Source: Chthonomonas sp. (lineage in GTDB: Bacteria; Armatimonadota; Fimbriimonadia; Fimbriimonadales; Fimbriimonadaceae). From it: a DNA stretch of 64,000 bases. The stretch spans positions 372,001 through 436,000 of the forward strand of contig JAEURQ010000002.1 in the NCBI GenBank assembly GCA_016788425.1. Reading direction: 5' to 3'. Below the pieces are notes generated by a model, which worked only from the letters and a program-made list of their open reading frames with translations, made no database searches and was not told the origin of the DNA. Shown piece after piece: positions 17,842 to 26,864 of this stretch. A program made the translations under genes and the position numbers. How positions within the stretch are numbered: the stretch's first letter is position 1; the number at the start of each line of letters is the position of its first letter.

Positions 17842-18542
17842 CCCCGATTCGGTCGCTGCCGCGCTGCTTTTTGCCCGACAGCGACTTTAGCGGCGAGTCC
17901 TTGGAGATTCCCAAGGAGGAGTATCGCAAGTTTCACAACGTGTTGCGGTTGAGCAACGGCGACCAGGTCGCGCTCTTTCCCAACGATGGCACGGTTTGGC
18001 GCGCCGAGCTTCGCCGCTACGAGGCCGTGCTCTTAGAGCAGGAGCCCGTACTCACGGAAAGCGCGCGGCGCATCACTTTGGCGCAAGCACTCCCGAAGGC
18101 CGACAAGATCGACGAGATCATTCGCATGGGCACCGAGCTCGGCGTCGCCGAGTTCATATTGTTCAGCAGCGATCGCACGGTGGTGCAGTGGTCCGGCTCC
18201 AAGCTCGACGACAAGCTCCACCGGATGGGCTCCATCGCTCGCGAGGCGTGCGAAGTGGCTTACCGCGGCCGGTTGCCGATCATTCGGATGACGCCTAATC
18301 TGGCGAACCTGCTGAAGGAGCAGCCGGAGGCGATTGTGCTGGCCGAAACTCCCAACTTGGACCGCACGCTCAAGGCGCGCTTGAGCGCCGGCACCGACGC
18401 CACATTGGTGATTGGTCCCGAAGGCGGCTGGAGCCCCAACGAAGTCAAGACGATCGGCGATCGCGCCACAACGCTCGGGCCGCGCGTGCTTCGGGTCGTG
18501 ACCGCGGCGGTCACCGCGTGCGCCCTGGCGCTCGCCGATTAG
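17811..18542 (+). CDS. rsmE: 16S rRNA (uracil1498-N3)-methyltransferase
   Basis: RsmE is a SPOUT-family enzyme methylating U1498 of 16S rRNA. An N-terminal PUA-like segment (CFLPDSDFSGESLEIP) precedes the knotted SPOUT domain with LVIGPEGGWSPNEV and LGPRVLRVVTAAVTACAL. No ATG is available; GTG 17811 is preceded by a strong GGAGGAAGGC ribosome binding site and gives a normal 243-aa product, so the gene begins 31 bp inside prmA. The family motif usually reads LGxRILRxETA; here the Glu position is Val-Thr, a mild departure. Confidence 0.92.
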   Translation: MGRGPVRSGLAPIRSLPRCFLPDSDFSGESLEIPKEEYRKFHNVLRLSNGDQVALFPNDGTVWRAELRRYEAVLLEQEPVLTESARRITLAQALPKADKIDEIIRMGTELGVAEFILFSSDRTVVQWSGSKLDDKLHRMGSIAREACEVAYRGRLPIIRMTPNLANLLKEQPEAIVLAETPNLDRTLKARLSAGTDATLVIGPEGGWSPNEVKTIGDRATTLGPRVLRVVTAAVTACALALAD

Positions 18543-18566
18543 GTTCAAACGGGTACCCTTCACCCC

Positions 18567-19844
18567 GTGTCTGGTCGCGTAGTTCGCATTGGTTTATTGG
18601 GGTTTGGAACGGTCGGAAAGGGTGTTTTCGACATGCTCAGCGACAATCGCGAAGTCATCGAGCGGCGCGCCGGACTGCCCATCGCGATTCACCGCATCGC
18701 GATTCGCGACGAGGGCAAGGATCGCGGCATTGACCGCAAGCTGTTCACGACCGACTGCGAAGCCATTGTCAACGACCCCGAGATTGACGTCATCATCGAG
18801 GTCATCGGCGGCGTCGAACCCGCCTACGAACTCATCAAGAGTGCGCTGAGGCAAGGCAAAAGCGTGGTGACGGCCAACAAGGAACTCATGGCCAAGCACG
18901 GCTCGGAACTGCTCAACATGGCCGCCGCGCAAGACCTCGACCTGCACTTGGAAGCCGCTGTTGGCGGCGGAATTCCGCTGATTCAGCCGCTCAAGCACCA
19001 ACTCGCGGGCAACGATATTCTGCGGTTGGTCGGCATTCTCAACGGCACCACCAACTACATTCTCAGCAAAATCGAGGAGGGCGGCGATTTTGGTCAGGTG
19101 CTGGCCGAGGCGCAGGCGCTGGGCTACGCCGAAGCAGATCCGACCGCCGACGTGGACGCCTTCGACACAACCTACAAGATTTCGATTTTGGCCAGTATCG
19201 CGTTTGGTCGGCAAGTCGATCCGGCGCAGGTGTCGCGTCAGGGAATCCGGTCCATCACGCGCAAGGATGTGGAGTACGCAGAGAACCTGGGTTTTCGCAT
19301 CAAACTGGTCGGCATTGTCGAGCCGACCGGCGAGCAGGTGCGCGTGCGAGTGCACCCTGCGCTGGTGGCCGCCGACCACCCGTTGGCCTCGGTGCGCGGC
19401 GTCTACAACGCGCTCTGGGTCGAAGGCGATTTCGTGGGCAGTTTGCTGTTCTCCGGACGCGGCGCGGGCGGCGCGGCAACCGCGTCGGCGGTCGTGGGTG
19501 ACCTCATTGACATCGTCCGCAACATTGACGACGAAGGCAAGGGTTCGGCCGTGCCGTATGCCGAAGGCGGGGAAGTCGCGAGCATGGACAACCTCACGTG
19601 CCGCTACTATCTGCGAATTCGGGTGAGCGATCGCCCCAAAGTGCTGGGCGAAATCGCGCAGGTGTTCGGGCTCGAAGAAATCTCGATCAGCACCATGGAC
19701 ATGCGGGTGCTTGGCGAGGGTCAGGGCGAGATCACATTCTTGACCCACCCCGCGCGCGAGGCCAATGTCCAAGCCGCTCTCCGGGCGCTCAAGAGCGAGC
19801 CCGGAGTGCAGCAAGTGGAAAACTGCCTACGTGTGCTCGACTAG
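18567..19844 (+). CDS. hom: Homoserine dehydrogenase
   Basis: The product reduces aspartate semialdehyde to homoserine, the branch point to threonine and methionine. The N-terminal Rossmann domain has GLLGFGTVGKGVF. The catalytic domain includes TANKELMAKHG, EAAVGGGIPLIQPL, GILNGTTNYILSKIEEGG and DPTADVDAFDTTYKISILASIAF. A C-terminal ACT domain (about 345-425) implies allosteric control by threonine. The start is GTG 18567, with TACCCT 7 nt upstream that could serve as a leaderless -10. The stop codon shares a CTAG tetranucleotide with the convergent gene. Confidence 0.95.
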   Translation: MSGRVVRIGLLGFGTVGKGVFDMLSDNREVIERRAGLPIAIHRIAIRDEGKDRGIDRKLFTTDCEAIVNDPEIDVIIEVIGGVEPAYELIKSALRQGKSVVTANKELMAKHGSELLNMAAAQDLDLHLEAAVGGGIPLIQPLKHQLAGNDILRLVGILNGTTNYILSKIEEGGDFGQVLAEAQALGYAEADPTADVDAFDTTYKISILASIAFGRQVDPAQVSRQGIRSITRKDVEYAENLGFRIKLVGIVEPTGEQVRVRVHPALVAADHPLASVRGVYNALWVEGDFVGSLLFSGRGAGGAATASAVVGDLIDIVRNIDDEGKGSAVPYAEGGEVASMDNLTCRYYLRIRVSDRPKVLGEIAQVFGLEEISISTMDMRVLGEGQGEITFLTHPAREANVQAALRALKSEPGVQQVENCLRVLD

Positions 19845-20407
19845 AACCGGAAGCCGAGTTCAAACTGCCAGCCGCGGAAGACTCGCGTGCCATCGATGTA
19901 GCTGACCTCGACAAACGGGGCAATGCCCTTGGCGAGGTCGCCGTACTTGCCGCCAAGTTCGCTCAGGGTGTCGAACTTGCTGAGCATTTTGCCGATGCCG
20001 TACTGTCGCACCCAATCTTTCTTGCCGGCGAAGTCGGTGCCGCCGCGCGGTCGAGCCTCGGCGTAGCCGTAACCGGTGATGATGTACACGCCCGCACCCT
20101 TGACGCGGTTGCGGTTCACCAGCAGAAGACGATACACATCCGCGTCGGCGTCACCACCGCTTTGTTGGCGACCCGCGAACACGCCGGTGAGCGACAGACT
20201 CTGCTTGCTGCCGGTCCACGGCTGCTGCGAAATCGTCATGTCCGCGCCGAGCGAATAGCCTTTCAAGCGGACGCGGCTCGGGTTCACGCCGTCGAATTCG
20301 AATCCGTTGAACCAGCCAGCCCGCAGGCTGACGCCCTTGAGCAGCGAGTTTTGGGCGAAGGAGGGGGCGGCGACGGCCACGGCGAGACAAAGAACAGCAA
20401 GGCGCAT
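19841..20407 (-). CDS. Exported outer-membrane beta-barrel-like protein
   Basis: This is a 188-aa protein of unknown function. A clear Sec signal peptide (MRLAVLCLAVAVAAPSFA, cleavage before QN) is followed by alternating polar/hydrophobic strands with many Gly and aromatic residues (GVSLRAGWFNGFEF, GYSLGADMTI, GVYIITGYGYAEA, WQFELGFRF). The C-terminal residue is Phe, as in outer-membrane barrels recognised by BamA. About eight strands could be drawn. TAAAAT stands exactly 6 nt before the ATG, with no ribosome binding site, suggesting a leaderless transcript. It is convergent with hom and divergent from the biotin carboxylase gene. Confidence 0.75.
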   Translation of the reverse strand: MRLAVLCLAVAVAAPSFAQNSLLKGVSLRAGWFNGFEFDGVNPSRVRLKGYSLGADMTISQQPWTGSKQSLSLTGVFAGRQQSGGDADADVYRLLLVNRNRVKGAGVYIITGYGYAEARPRGGTDFAGKKDWVRQYGIGKMLSKFDTLSELGGKYGDLAKGIAPFVEVSYIDGTRVFRGWQFELGFRF

Positions 20408-20413
20408 AGGTGC

Positions 20414-20434
20414 ATTTTAGCCCCAAGGTATAAC
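20414..20434. promoter_or_regulatory. Back-to-back leaderless -10 boxes
   Basis: On the minus strand TAAAAT (20414-20419) lies 6 nt before ATG 20407. On the plus strand TATAAC (20429-20434) lies 6 nt before GTG 20441. With the whole intergenic gap only 33 bp, each transcript would start at or within a base or two of the start codon. Confidence 0.6.
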
Positions 20435-20440
20435 CCTCTG

Positions 20441-21952
20441 GTGCCCATCCGCAAACTGCTTGTTGCTAACCGAGGCGAAATTGCGCTGCGAATTTTTGCG
20501 ACGTGCCGTCGCCGCGGAATCGCGACGGTGGCCGTGGCTAGCGATGCCGACGCCCGCGCATTGCACGCGATGGGCGCGGACCAAGTGGTGGCCCTGGGCG
20601 GCAATGAGGCCGGCGAAACCTACCTGCGGATTGACAAGATCATTGACGCCTGCCGGCAAACGGGCGCCGACGCGGTTCACCCGGGATATGGGTTCCTCAG
20701 CGAGCGCGCGAACTTTGTGGATGAACTCGCGGCGGCGGGAATCACGTTCATTGGCCCGCCCGCCGAAGCCATGCGCAAACTCGGCGACAAGATCAGCGCC
20801 AAAAAGCTGGCCGTGGACCACGGAGTACCGATTACGCCGGGCTACTTTGAACCGGGTGCCACCGCTGAGCAACTCGAAGCCGCGGCGCGAGAGATCGGGT
20901 TCCCGGTGATGCTGAAGGCCAGCGCCGGCGGTGGCGGTCGCGGCATGCGCGCGGTGTTTGATCCCGCCCAATTTGCGCAAGAGCTCAAGACCAGCTCCGA
21001 CGAAGCGTTGAAGGGGTTTGGCGACGGCCAAATGATGGTCGAAAAGCTTGTGCTCAAGCCGCGCCACATCGAGGTGCAACTGATGGCCGACCAGCACGGC
21101 ACAGTCGCCGTGCTCTACGAGCGCGAATGCTCGTTGCAGCGGCGGCACCAAAAGGTCATCGAAGAAGCGCCGTCGCCGGTGATGACCGAAGTACTTTGGC
21201 AGCGCATGCGCGCGGCCGCCATCGCCCTCGCCAAAGGCGCAAACTACGTGGGCGCGGGCACCGTCGAGTTTATGCTCGACGACAGCGACGGCGAGTTCTA
21301 TTTCTTGGAAGTCAATGCCCGCTTGCAGGTGGAGCACCCTGTCACCGAGCAGATTACGGGTCTGGACTTGGTCGGCATCCAACTGGACATCGCGGAAGGA
21401 AAGCGGTTGGCAGACTTGATTCCGGCGGGGATGATCGCGGGGGATCGCGGTCTGATTCGCGGACACTCGATCGAAGCGCGCGTGGTCGCCGAAGACCCGG
21501 GTCGCGGGTTCATGCCGTCCATCGGCCCGATTCTCGCCTGGCAGGAACCTAAGGGTCCGGGCATCCGCGTGGATTCGGGCTTTGGCGCGGGGCAAACGAT
21601 TGCGCAGTACTACGACTCGATGATCGCGAAGGTGATCGCCAGTGGCCCGACTCGCGAGGCGGCCATGCGAACCCTCGCCGAGGCGCTAGAGGATTTCCAC
21701 ATCCTGGGCGTTCACACAAACATCGAGTACCTGCTCATGCTGTTGGGTCTCGGTGACTTTGCCAGTGCCAACTTTGACACCAAGTACATCGAGCGCTCGC
21801 TGAGCGAGTGGCAACCGGGCGACGAGTGGCCCGCCGGATTGCGCGAACTCGTGCAGGCCGCCAAGGGCGGCTCGGTCGGCACACCCGACAAACCCACCCC
21901 CGCCGCCTCGGTTTGGAACCTCGGCGATTCGTGGCGCGTATTCCGGAGCTAG
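20441..21952 (+). CDS. accC: Biotin carboxylase subunit of acetyl/acyl-CoA carboxylase
   Basis: This enzyme carboxylates biotin on a carrier protein with ATP and bicarbonate. The N-terminal biotin carboxylase domain (IRKLLVANRGEIALRIF) is followed by an ATP-grasp domain with KASAGGGGRGMR (near 158) and EVNARLQVEHPVTEQITGLDLV (near 288), then the biotin carboxylase C-terminal domain. The GTG 20441 start gives 503 aa. The last 50 residues resemble the region that, in acyl-CoA carboxylase alpha subunits, leads to the biotin carrier domain, but no carrier (AMKM-type) motif is present. A separate BCCP must exist elsewhere. The long open frame upstream is antisense to the barrel-like gene and not coding. 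Confidence 0.92.
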   Translation: MPIRKLLVANRGEIALRIFATCRRRGIATVAVASDADARALHAMGADQVVALGGNEAGETYLRIDKIIDACRQTGADAVHPGYGFLSERANFVDELAAAGITFIGPPAEAMRKLGDKISAKKLAVDHGVPITPGYFEPGATAEQLEAAAREIGFPVMLKASAGGGGRGMRAVFDPAQFAQELKTSSDEALKGFGDGQMMVEKLVLKPRHIEVQLMADQHGTVAVLYERECSLQRRHQKVIEEAPSPVMTEVLWQRMRAAAIALAKGANYVGAGTVEFMLDDSDGEFYFLEVNARLQVEHPVTEQITGLDLVGIQLDIAEGKRLADLIPAGMIAGDRGLIRGHSIEARVVAEDPGRGFMPSIGPILAWQEPKGPGIRVDSGFGAGQTIAQYYDSMIAKVIASGPTREAAMRTLAEALEDFHILGVHTNIEYLLMLLGLGDFASANFDTKYIERSLSEWQPGDEWPAGLRELVQAAKGGSVGTPDKPTPAASVWNLGDSWRVFRS

Positions 21953-23625
21953 TTGAGGCCCGGATACCAGCGCCACGGCTTGCGCTTGCCGAACTGCAAC
22001 TTCTCGCCGTTGAGCCGTGCGCGCACCATCGCAATCGGCATCTGATTGCCCATCAGGATCGCGTCGTGGAACGCCATCTCCTTCATGCGACCGGAGTCTA
22101 CGAGCTCGGTGCGTAGTGCCCGCAACTGCAACGCGCCGAGCATGTAGGCGGCTTGGTAGAGCGGGGGATAGTTGCCAAAAAACGAGCGTCGCACCTCGGC
22201 GGTGGCGTTCTCGCGCTCGTGCCCCACTTTCTCGACAAGCATGTCAATGCACTCTTGCGGGGTCATTTGGCCGAGGTGAAACTTCAGCGAGAAGATAATC
22301 CGAGCGCATCGGTGCATGCGCCAAAACAGCATGCCGACGCGGTCCTCGGCGTTGCGGGCGAACCCGCGATCCCACAGCATGAACTCCCAATAGAGCGCCC
22401 AACCTTCGATCCAAAACGGCGTGTCGAATGCTTCGCGGTGCGTGTTGTGCCGCTGCATGTAGAAAAACTGCAAGTGGTGGCCAGGGATCAGCTCGTGATG
22501 CACCGTCGCGCGGGCGAAGTGCGGGTTGTTGCCGCGCAGGCTCATGAGCTTGGCGTCGTGGTCCATTGTGCTCGTCGGGAAGCTCACCTGGATGAGTTCG
22601 CCACCCAAAAAGAACGGGCTTTGAAGCTGCTGCTCCGGCGACATCATGCTCATTCGCCACGTGCTTTCGGCCAGCGGCGGCACCGTCAGGAGCATGTTCT
22701 TCTTGAAATAGTCAATCGCCTCGACCGCCAGATCGCGAATGAGCTCAGGCTGCTCGCCCGGCTTCACGTAGAGGTTTTTTACCTTCTCCAGCGCCTCGGC
22801 GTTGGTCTTACATCCGAGTTCGCGCGCCGCCTTTGCCATCTCGGCCTCGCACCAAGCGAATTCTTTTTCGGCGATCTTGATGAGTTCCTCCGGCGAGTAG
22901 TCGATCATCTCCATCTCCAAGGCGGCGAGCAGGGCTTCGCGGCCAATGGGATCGCCGATGATCGTGGTCGTGTCGCCTTCCTTGAGGCCCGCTTTCTCTT
23001 GGCGGGCGGTCCGCTCGAAGTTCTCCAGGGCGGCGTTGAGGGCCTGAACCGGCTTGTCGCACCACCACGTGAAGTCGGGGTCGTAGCCCGCGTAGAACTT
23101 GGCCCAGTGGCTCAGCGACTTCTGAAGTTCGTCCGCGGCATTGGCGATTTTGATCGCGGCGGCGGGGCTCAGTTTGGCTTTCGCAAGCTTTTCGCGAGCC
23201 TTGCTGACCTCATCGGCGAGCGCATCGAGGGTCACCGCGCTGGCCCGACCGTCGGGCCGAGACATGGTCTCGCGAAGCTTCTCATCGAGCGCCAAGAGCC
23301 GATCCATAAACGGCAGGTGCGTCGCCAATTCCGCACGCTCGGCGGCGTCAATCTTCAGTTCACTGATCTGGGACTTCAGCTTGTTGTGGAGCAGCAACAC
23401 GTCGATCTGATCCTCGCGGGATAGCCGATCGAAATCCAGTTTTTCTAACGCCTTGCTCTCCGCCGCGTAGTAGGCCGAGAGGCCGCTCAGGCGCCCAGAC
23501 GAAAGGGAAGAGCCGAGTTTGCGGGTGAGCGCGGCGGAGTCCGCCTGAACGCGGCGAACAAGATCGGGAATGTTAGGCTCGGGAGGAGTGGCCATAAGAA
23601 CGAAAAGCGCGGGGATCAAGCGCAT
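21949..23625 (-). CDS. DUF885 family putative metallopeptidase
   Basis: This is a 558-aa protein with a short hydrophobic N-terminus (MRLIPALFVLMA) that may be a signal peptide. Most of the chain is alpha-helical. Near residues 374-382 is HHELIPGHH, the conserved zinc-type motif of the DUF885 family, and downstream WIEGWALYWEFMLWD supplies the expected Glu. DUF885 members are thought to be M3/M32-like peptidases of unknown substrate. The start ATG 23625 is preceded by TAGCGT at 6 nt and no ribosome binding site. Its stop overlaps the accC stop within one CTAG. Confidence 0.88.
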   Translation of the reverse strand: MRLIPALFVLMATPPEPNIPDLVRRVQADSAALTRKLGSSLSSGRLSGLSAYYAAESKALEKLDFDRLSREDQIDVLLLHNKLKSQISELKIDAAERAELATHLPFMDRLLALDEKLRETMSRPDGRASAVTLDALADEVSKAREKLAKAKLSPAAAIKIANAADELQKSLSHWAKFYAGYDPDFTWWCDKPVQALNAALENFERTARQEKAGLKEGDTTTIIGDPIGREALLAALEMEMIDYSPEELIKIAEKEFAWCEAEMAKAARELGCKTNAEALEKVKNLYVKPGEQPELIRDLAVEAIDYFKKNMLLTVPPLAESTWRMSMMSPEQQLQSPFFLGGELIQVSFPTSTMDHDAKLMSLRGNNPHFARATVHHELIPGHHLQFFYMQRHNTHREAFDTPFWIEGWALYWEFMLWDRGFARNAEDRVGMLFWRMHRCARIIFSLKFHLGQMTPQECIDMLVEKVGHERENATAEVRRSFFGNYPPLYQAAYMLGALQLRALRTELVDSGRMKEMAFHDAILMGNQMPIAMVRARLNGEKLQFGKRKPWRWYPGLN

Positions 23626-23631
23626 GCCTCT

Positions 23632-23662
23632 ACGCTACCCGCCAGCGGCGGCTCGGTACACT
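23632..23662. promoter_or_regulatory. Divergent leaderless -10 boxes for DUF885 and mpl
   Basis: Minus strand TAGCGT (23632-23637) lies 6 nt before ATG 23625. Plus strand TACACT (23657-23662) lies 8 nt before ATG 23671. There are no ribosome binding sites. Confidence 0.5.
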
Positions 23663-23670
23663 TTGGCGGC

Positions 23671-25095
23671 ATGGAAAAGCTGTTCTTCATTCGCATCGGA
23701 GGCACCGCGATGGGTGGCGTGGCGGCCGCCTGCCAGCGTCAGGGCAACCTGGTTTCGGGGAGCGAAGCCGATCTCTACGAGCCAATGAAGAGCTATCTCG
23801 CCGAGCATGGCGTGCACGTGTTTCCGAGTTTCGATCCGGCCAATCTGCTCGCCGCCCAGCCCGACCGCGTCGTTGTCGGTAACGCCGTGAGTCGCGGCAA
23901 CGAAGAGCTGGAAGTCGCGCTGGAGCATCGCCAAGGCCTGATTTCGTTGCCCGCGCTGGTCGCCGAAAAACTCATCGACCGTAACACGAGCATCGTCATC
24001 GCGGGCACCCATGGCAAAACGACGACCACCTCGATGACGGCCTGGATGCTCGAACAAGCCGGATTGGAGCCAGGTTTCCTCATCGGTGGCGTGCCGGGCA
24101 ACTTCGATGAATCGTGTCGGCCGGTCGCGCCCGCGCGGCACAACACCGAGGGCGGCTACTTCGTCACCGAAGGCGACGAATACGACTCGGCTTACTTCGA
24201 TAAGCGCAGCAAGTTTCTGCATTACCGACCCGACATCGCGGTGATCAACAACATCGAGTTCGATCACGCCGACATCTTCGAGAACCTCGACGCCGTGAAG
24301 CGGACGTTTCGGCTGTTTGCTCGGTTGGTGCCGCGCAACGGCGTGCTGCTGGCCAACGGCGACGACGTGAACGTCGCCGAGGTGGTGGCCGAGCCGGTTT
24401 GCCCGGTCGAAACCTTCGGGCTTTCGGCGGGCTGCACTTGGCGGGCCGACAACGTGACGCTGACTAGTTTCGACCTGGTGCATGAGGGTCAAACTTTGGG
24501 GCAGATTCCGCTGGTGATGCCCGGCGAGCACAACGCCGTGAACATGCTGGTGGCGTGCGTCATCGGGTTGCGGTGTGGACTCACCTTGACGCAAGTCATC
24601 GCCGGAGCCGCGTCATTCCGCCCCCCGAAACGCCGCTTGGAACTCATCGGCGAGTTTCAAGGCGCGACCGTGGTGGACGACTTTGCCCACCACCCGACCG
24701 CGATTCAGGCGACGATTACCGCGCTCGGGCAGAGCTATCCGGGGCGCAAGATTTGGGTTGCGTTCGAACCTCGGAGCAACACCACTACGCGCAACATTTT
24801 TCAGGAGGAACTCAGCGAGTGCTTCGCGGGCGCGTCCGGCGTATGCTTCGGCGCGACCGATCGCCCGTGGCGGTACAGCGAGTCCGAACGCCTGAACATG
24901 GACGCGCTAGTGGCGAGCCTGCGGGCCCAAGGCATCCACGGCATGTACGTGAGTATTGAGCAGGCGCAAGCGGGCAACTGGGGCGAGTTGATCTATGCTC
25001 AGCTGCAACAGTGGGTGCAACCGGGCGACGTCGTCGCCGTGCTGAGCAACGGGAATTTTGATGGGCTAAGGGCGCGATTGCTCGCGCCAGCCTAG
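23671..25095 (+). CDS. mpl: UDP-N-acetylmuramate:L-alanyl-gamma-D-glutamyl-meso-diaminopimelate ligase
   Basis: Mpl recycles the cell-wall tripeptide by joining it to UDP-MurNAc. The Mur-ligase layout is clear: N-terminal Rossmann-like domain (FFIRIGGTAMGGVA), central ATPase domain with GTHGKTTTTS near residue 112 and the diagnostic EGDEYDSAYFDKRSKFLHYRPD, and a C-terminal domain (VVDDFAHHPTAIQATI). MurC would lack the EYD/FDKRSKF segment. At 474 aa it is normal for Mpl. It indicates a meso-DAP peptidoglycan and a recycling pathway, consistent with lysA and murA in this window. Confidence 0.93.
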   Translation: MEKLFFIRIGGTAMGGVAAACQRQGNLVSGSEADLYEPMKSYLAEHGVHVFPSFDPANLLAAQPDRVVVGNAVSRGNEELEVALEHRQGLISLPALVAEKLIDRNTSIVIAGTHGKTTTTSMTAWMLEQAGLEPGFLIGGVPGNFDESCRPVAPARHNTEGGYFVTEGDEYDSAYFDKRSKFLHYRPDIAVINNIEFDHADIFENLDAVKRTFRLFARLVPRNGVLLANGDDVNVAEVVAEPVCPVETFGLSAGCTWRADNVTLTSFDLVHEGQTLGQIPLVMPGEHNAVNMLVACVIGLRCGLTLTQVIAGAASFRPPKRRLELIGEFQGATVVDDFAHHPTAIQATITALGQSYPGRKIWVAFEPRSNTTTRNIFQEELSECFAGASGVCFGATDRPWRYSESERLNMDALVASLRAQGIHGMYVSIEQAQAGNWGELIYAQLQQWVQPGDVVAVLSNGNFDGLRARLLAPA

Positions 25096-25106
25096 CACCA
25101 CGGTCG

Positions 25107-25598
25107 TTACGACCGGTTCAATATCCAAATGCTGTAGTTCAGTACGGAGGCAAAACTCACCCACGCAAGGTACGGGCCGAGCAGCCACGCCGCCACCCGA
25201 TCAATCTTGCCGAAACTCACCGTCATCGCGAGGATGGAGACGAGGAGAACAAGAATCTCCGCAAACGCTGTGCCCGGTTGTCGAAGCCCAAAGAAGAGCA
25301 GCGACCATGCCAGGTTTAGCAGTAAATTAGCTGCGAAGAGAACCGCCGGTGTGCCCCAGAACTTGCCGCGGAGCCACACCCGCCACGCCGCCACGGCCAT
25401 CAAAATATAGAGAGTCGTCCACACCGGGCCGAAAACCCATGAGGGCGGATTCCAGCTGGGCTTCGTCAACAGCGGAAACCATGTCTCCACCGACTGGCTC
25501 GTAAAGATGCTGCCCAAGCCACCAATCCCCAGGGTCATCACGAGAAAAGGAATCAACATCCAGTTTCGCGATGCAGGGCGCTCCGCCGCATTCATCAT
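25107..25598 (-). CDS. tspO: TspO/MBR family tryptophan-rich sensory protein
   Basis: This is a five-helix membrane protein that binds porphyrins and related ligands. Family signatures are present in order: KPSWNPPSWVFGPVWTTLYI, LNLAWSLLFFG and PYLAWVSFASVLNYSIW. The length of 163 aa is typical. It starts at a tandem ATG; GGAGAG lies 5 nt before the first, so a ribosome binding site is used. The physiological role in this organism is unknown; proposed roles elsewhere include porphyrin export or breakdown and redox/stress regulation. Confidence 0.93.
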   Translation of the reverse strand: MMNAAERPASRNWMLIPFLVMTLGIGGLGSIFTSQSVETWFPLLTKPSWNPPSWVFGPVWTTLYILMAVAAWRVWLRGKFWGTPAVLFAANLLLNLAWSLLFFGLRQPGTAFAEILVLLVSILAMTVSFGKIDRVAAWLLGPYLAWVSFASVLNYSIWILNRS

Positions 25599-25644
25599 AT
25601 TCTCTCCAACGTCTCGCGCTGGGTTTCCGGTCCGAAAAGAAGTC

Positions 25645-26730
25645 CTAGATCAGTTCATACCGTGTATTCCGGCGACGGGGCTCGTAGCCGGCGCCGGCGA
25701 TGAGTCGCTCGAACTCTTCCGTACTCAGAATGAACTTGCTGCCCGCGGCGGAAACCACGTTTTCTTCGATCATGATGCTCCCAAAATCGTTCGCCCCATA
25801 TCCAAGAGCAAGCTGCGCAATCTTCGGACCTTGCGTGAGGATCGAAACCTGCAAGTTGTCGAAGTTATCCAGGAAGATGCGAGCCACGGCGACCGTTCGC
25901 AGGTAGTCCGAGGCATCGGCTTTCACCGCGATGGGAAGCTGCGTGTCCTCAGGCTGGAAATTCCAGGCAATAAACGCGCGGAACGGGTTGCACTCGTCTT
26001 GCAGATCGCGAATGCGCGTGAGGTGCTCAATGCGGTCGTCCAGGGTCTCGACGTGGCCGTACATCATGCTCGCCGTGCTGCGAATGCCAAGTTCGGTGGC
26101 GGTGCGCATGCAAGCCAGCCACTCGTCGGTGGTGTCCTTGTAGGGCGCGATGATCTTTCGCACGCGATCAACGAGGATTTCGCCGCCCGCACCCGGAATG
26201 CTGTGTAGGCCCGCGGCCTTGAGGCGCTCCAAGCACTCGCGTAAGGTGATCTTGCTGATGTGGGCGATGTAGATAATCTCGGCCGGGCTTAGCGCGTGCA
26301 GAATGACCTGCGGGTACTCGCGCATGATGAGGCTGAATACGTGCTCGTAATAGTCAATTTTGAGCTTGGGATTGAGGCCGCCTTGGAACAGGATCTCAAT
26401 GCCGCCCTTGCTCACGGTATCGCCAACTTTGTCGAGGATTTCTTGGTCGGTGAGCGTGTATCCCTCGGTGTGGTTGGGCACTCGGTAAAACGCGCAGAAC
26501 TTGCATCGCACCCAGCATACGTTGGTGTAGTTGAGAATGCGCCCGATGATGTAGCTGACCACCTTGCCGGGGACGCGCTGTTGGCGACGGTGATTCGCTA
26601 GAGACGCGAGGTCGAGGAGGTTGGGGTGGTCGAAGAGGAAGCGCGCTTCGGCGGGGGTGATTCGCTCGTTGGCAAAGACCTTGTCGGAAATCGTGTCGAT
26701 TGTCATGGGGGCGGCTTCGGGAGTGACCAT
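25645..26730 (-). CDS. mqnC: Cyclic dehypoxanthinyl futalosine synthase (radical SAM)
   Basis: MqnC carries out the radical cyclisation step of the futalosine menaquinone pathway. The radical-SAM cluster ligands are C72, C76 and C79 (VCWVRCKFCAFYR, C-x3-C-x2-C). KFCAFYR distinguishes MqnC from MqnE. Other typical pieces are FQGGLNPKLKIDYY, LSPAEI and GLHSIPGAGGEILVDRVR. Two ATGs are possible (26730 and 26706). TAAACT lies 8 nt before the first, which may be a leaderless -10. No other mqn gene is nearby. The result implies menaquinone rather than ubiquinone. Confidence 0.93.
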   Translation of the reverse strand: MVTPEAAPMTIDTISDKVFANERITPAEARFLFDHPNLLDLASLANHRRQQRVPGKVVSYIIGRILNYTNVCWVRCKFCAFYRVPNHTEGYTLTDQEILDKVGDTVSKGGIEILFQGGLNPKLKIDYYEHVFSLIMREYPQVILHALSPAEIIYIAHISKITLRECLERLKAAGLHSIPGAGGEILVDRVRKIIAPYKDTTDEWLACMRTATELGIRSTASMMYGHVETLDDRIEHLTRIRDLQDECNPFRAFIAWNFQPEDTQLPIAVKADASDYLRTVAVARIFLDNFDNLQVSILTQGPKIAQLALGYGANDFGSIMIEENVVSAAGSKFILSTEEFERLIAGAGYEPRRRNTRYELI

Positions 26731-26864
26731 ACAAACGCAGTTTACCGAAATTTCAGTTTTTATTGAAAACTGGTTTGAAAGAGTTTGAAAATTATTGTGC
26801 AGGTTAGTGGGGTTTCTGTTACACTTGCGGGGTAGGTTCAGTTTGAACCTCAGGACATTGAACT

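Noticed and set aside
19598-20440. Extension of the biotin carboxylase frame upstream of 20441
   Set aside because: It is antisense to the barrel-like gene and overlaps hom. The AccC family start and a TATAAC box fix the start at GTG 20441.
22153-23424. 423-codon plus-strand open frame
   Set aside because: Antisense to the DUF885 gene, with no recognisable domain.
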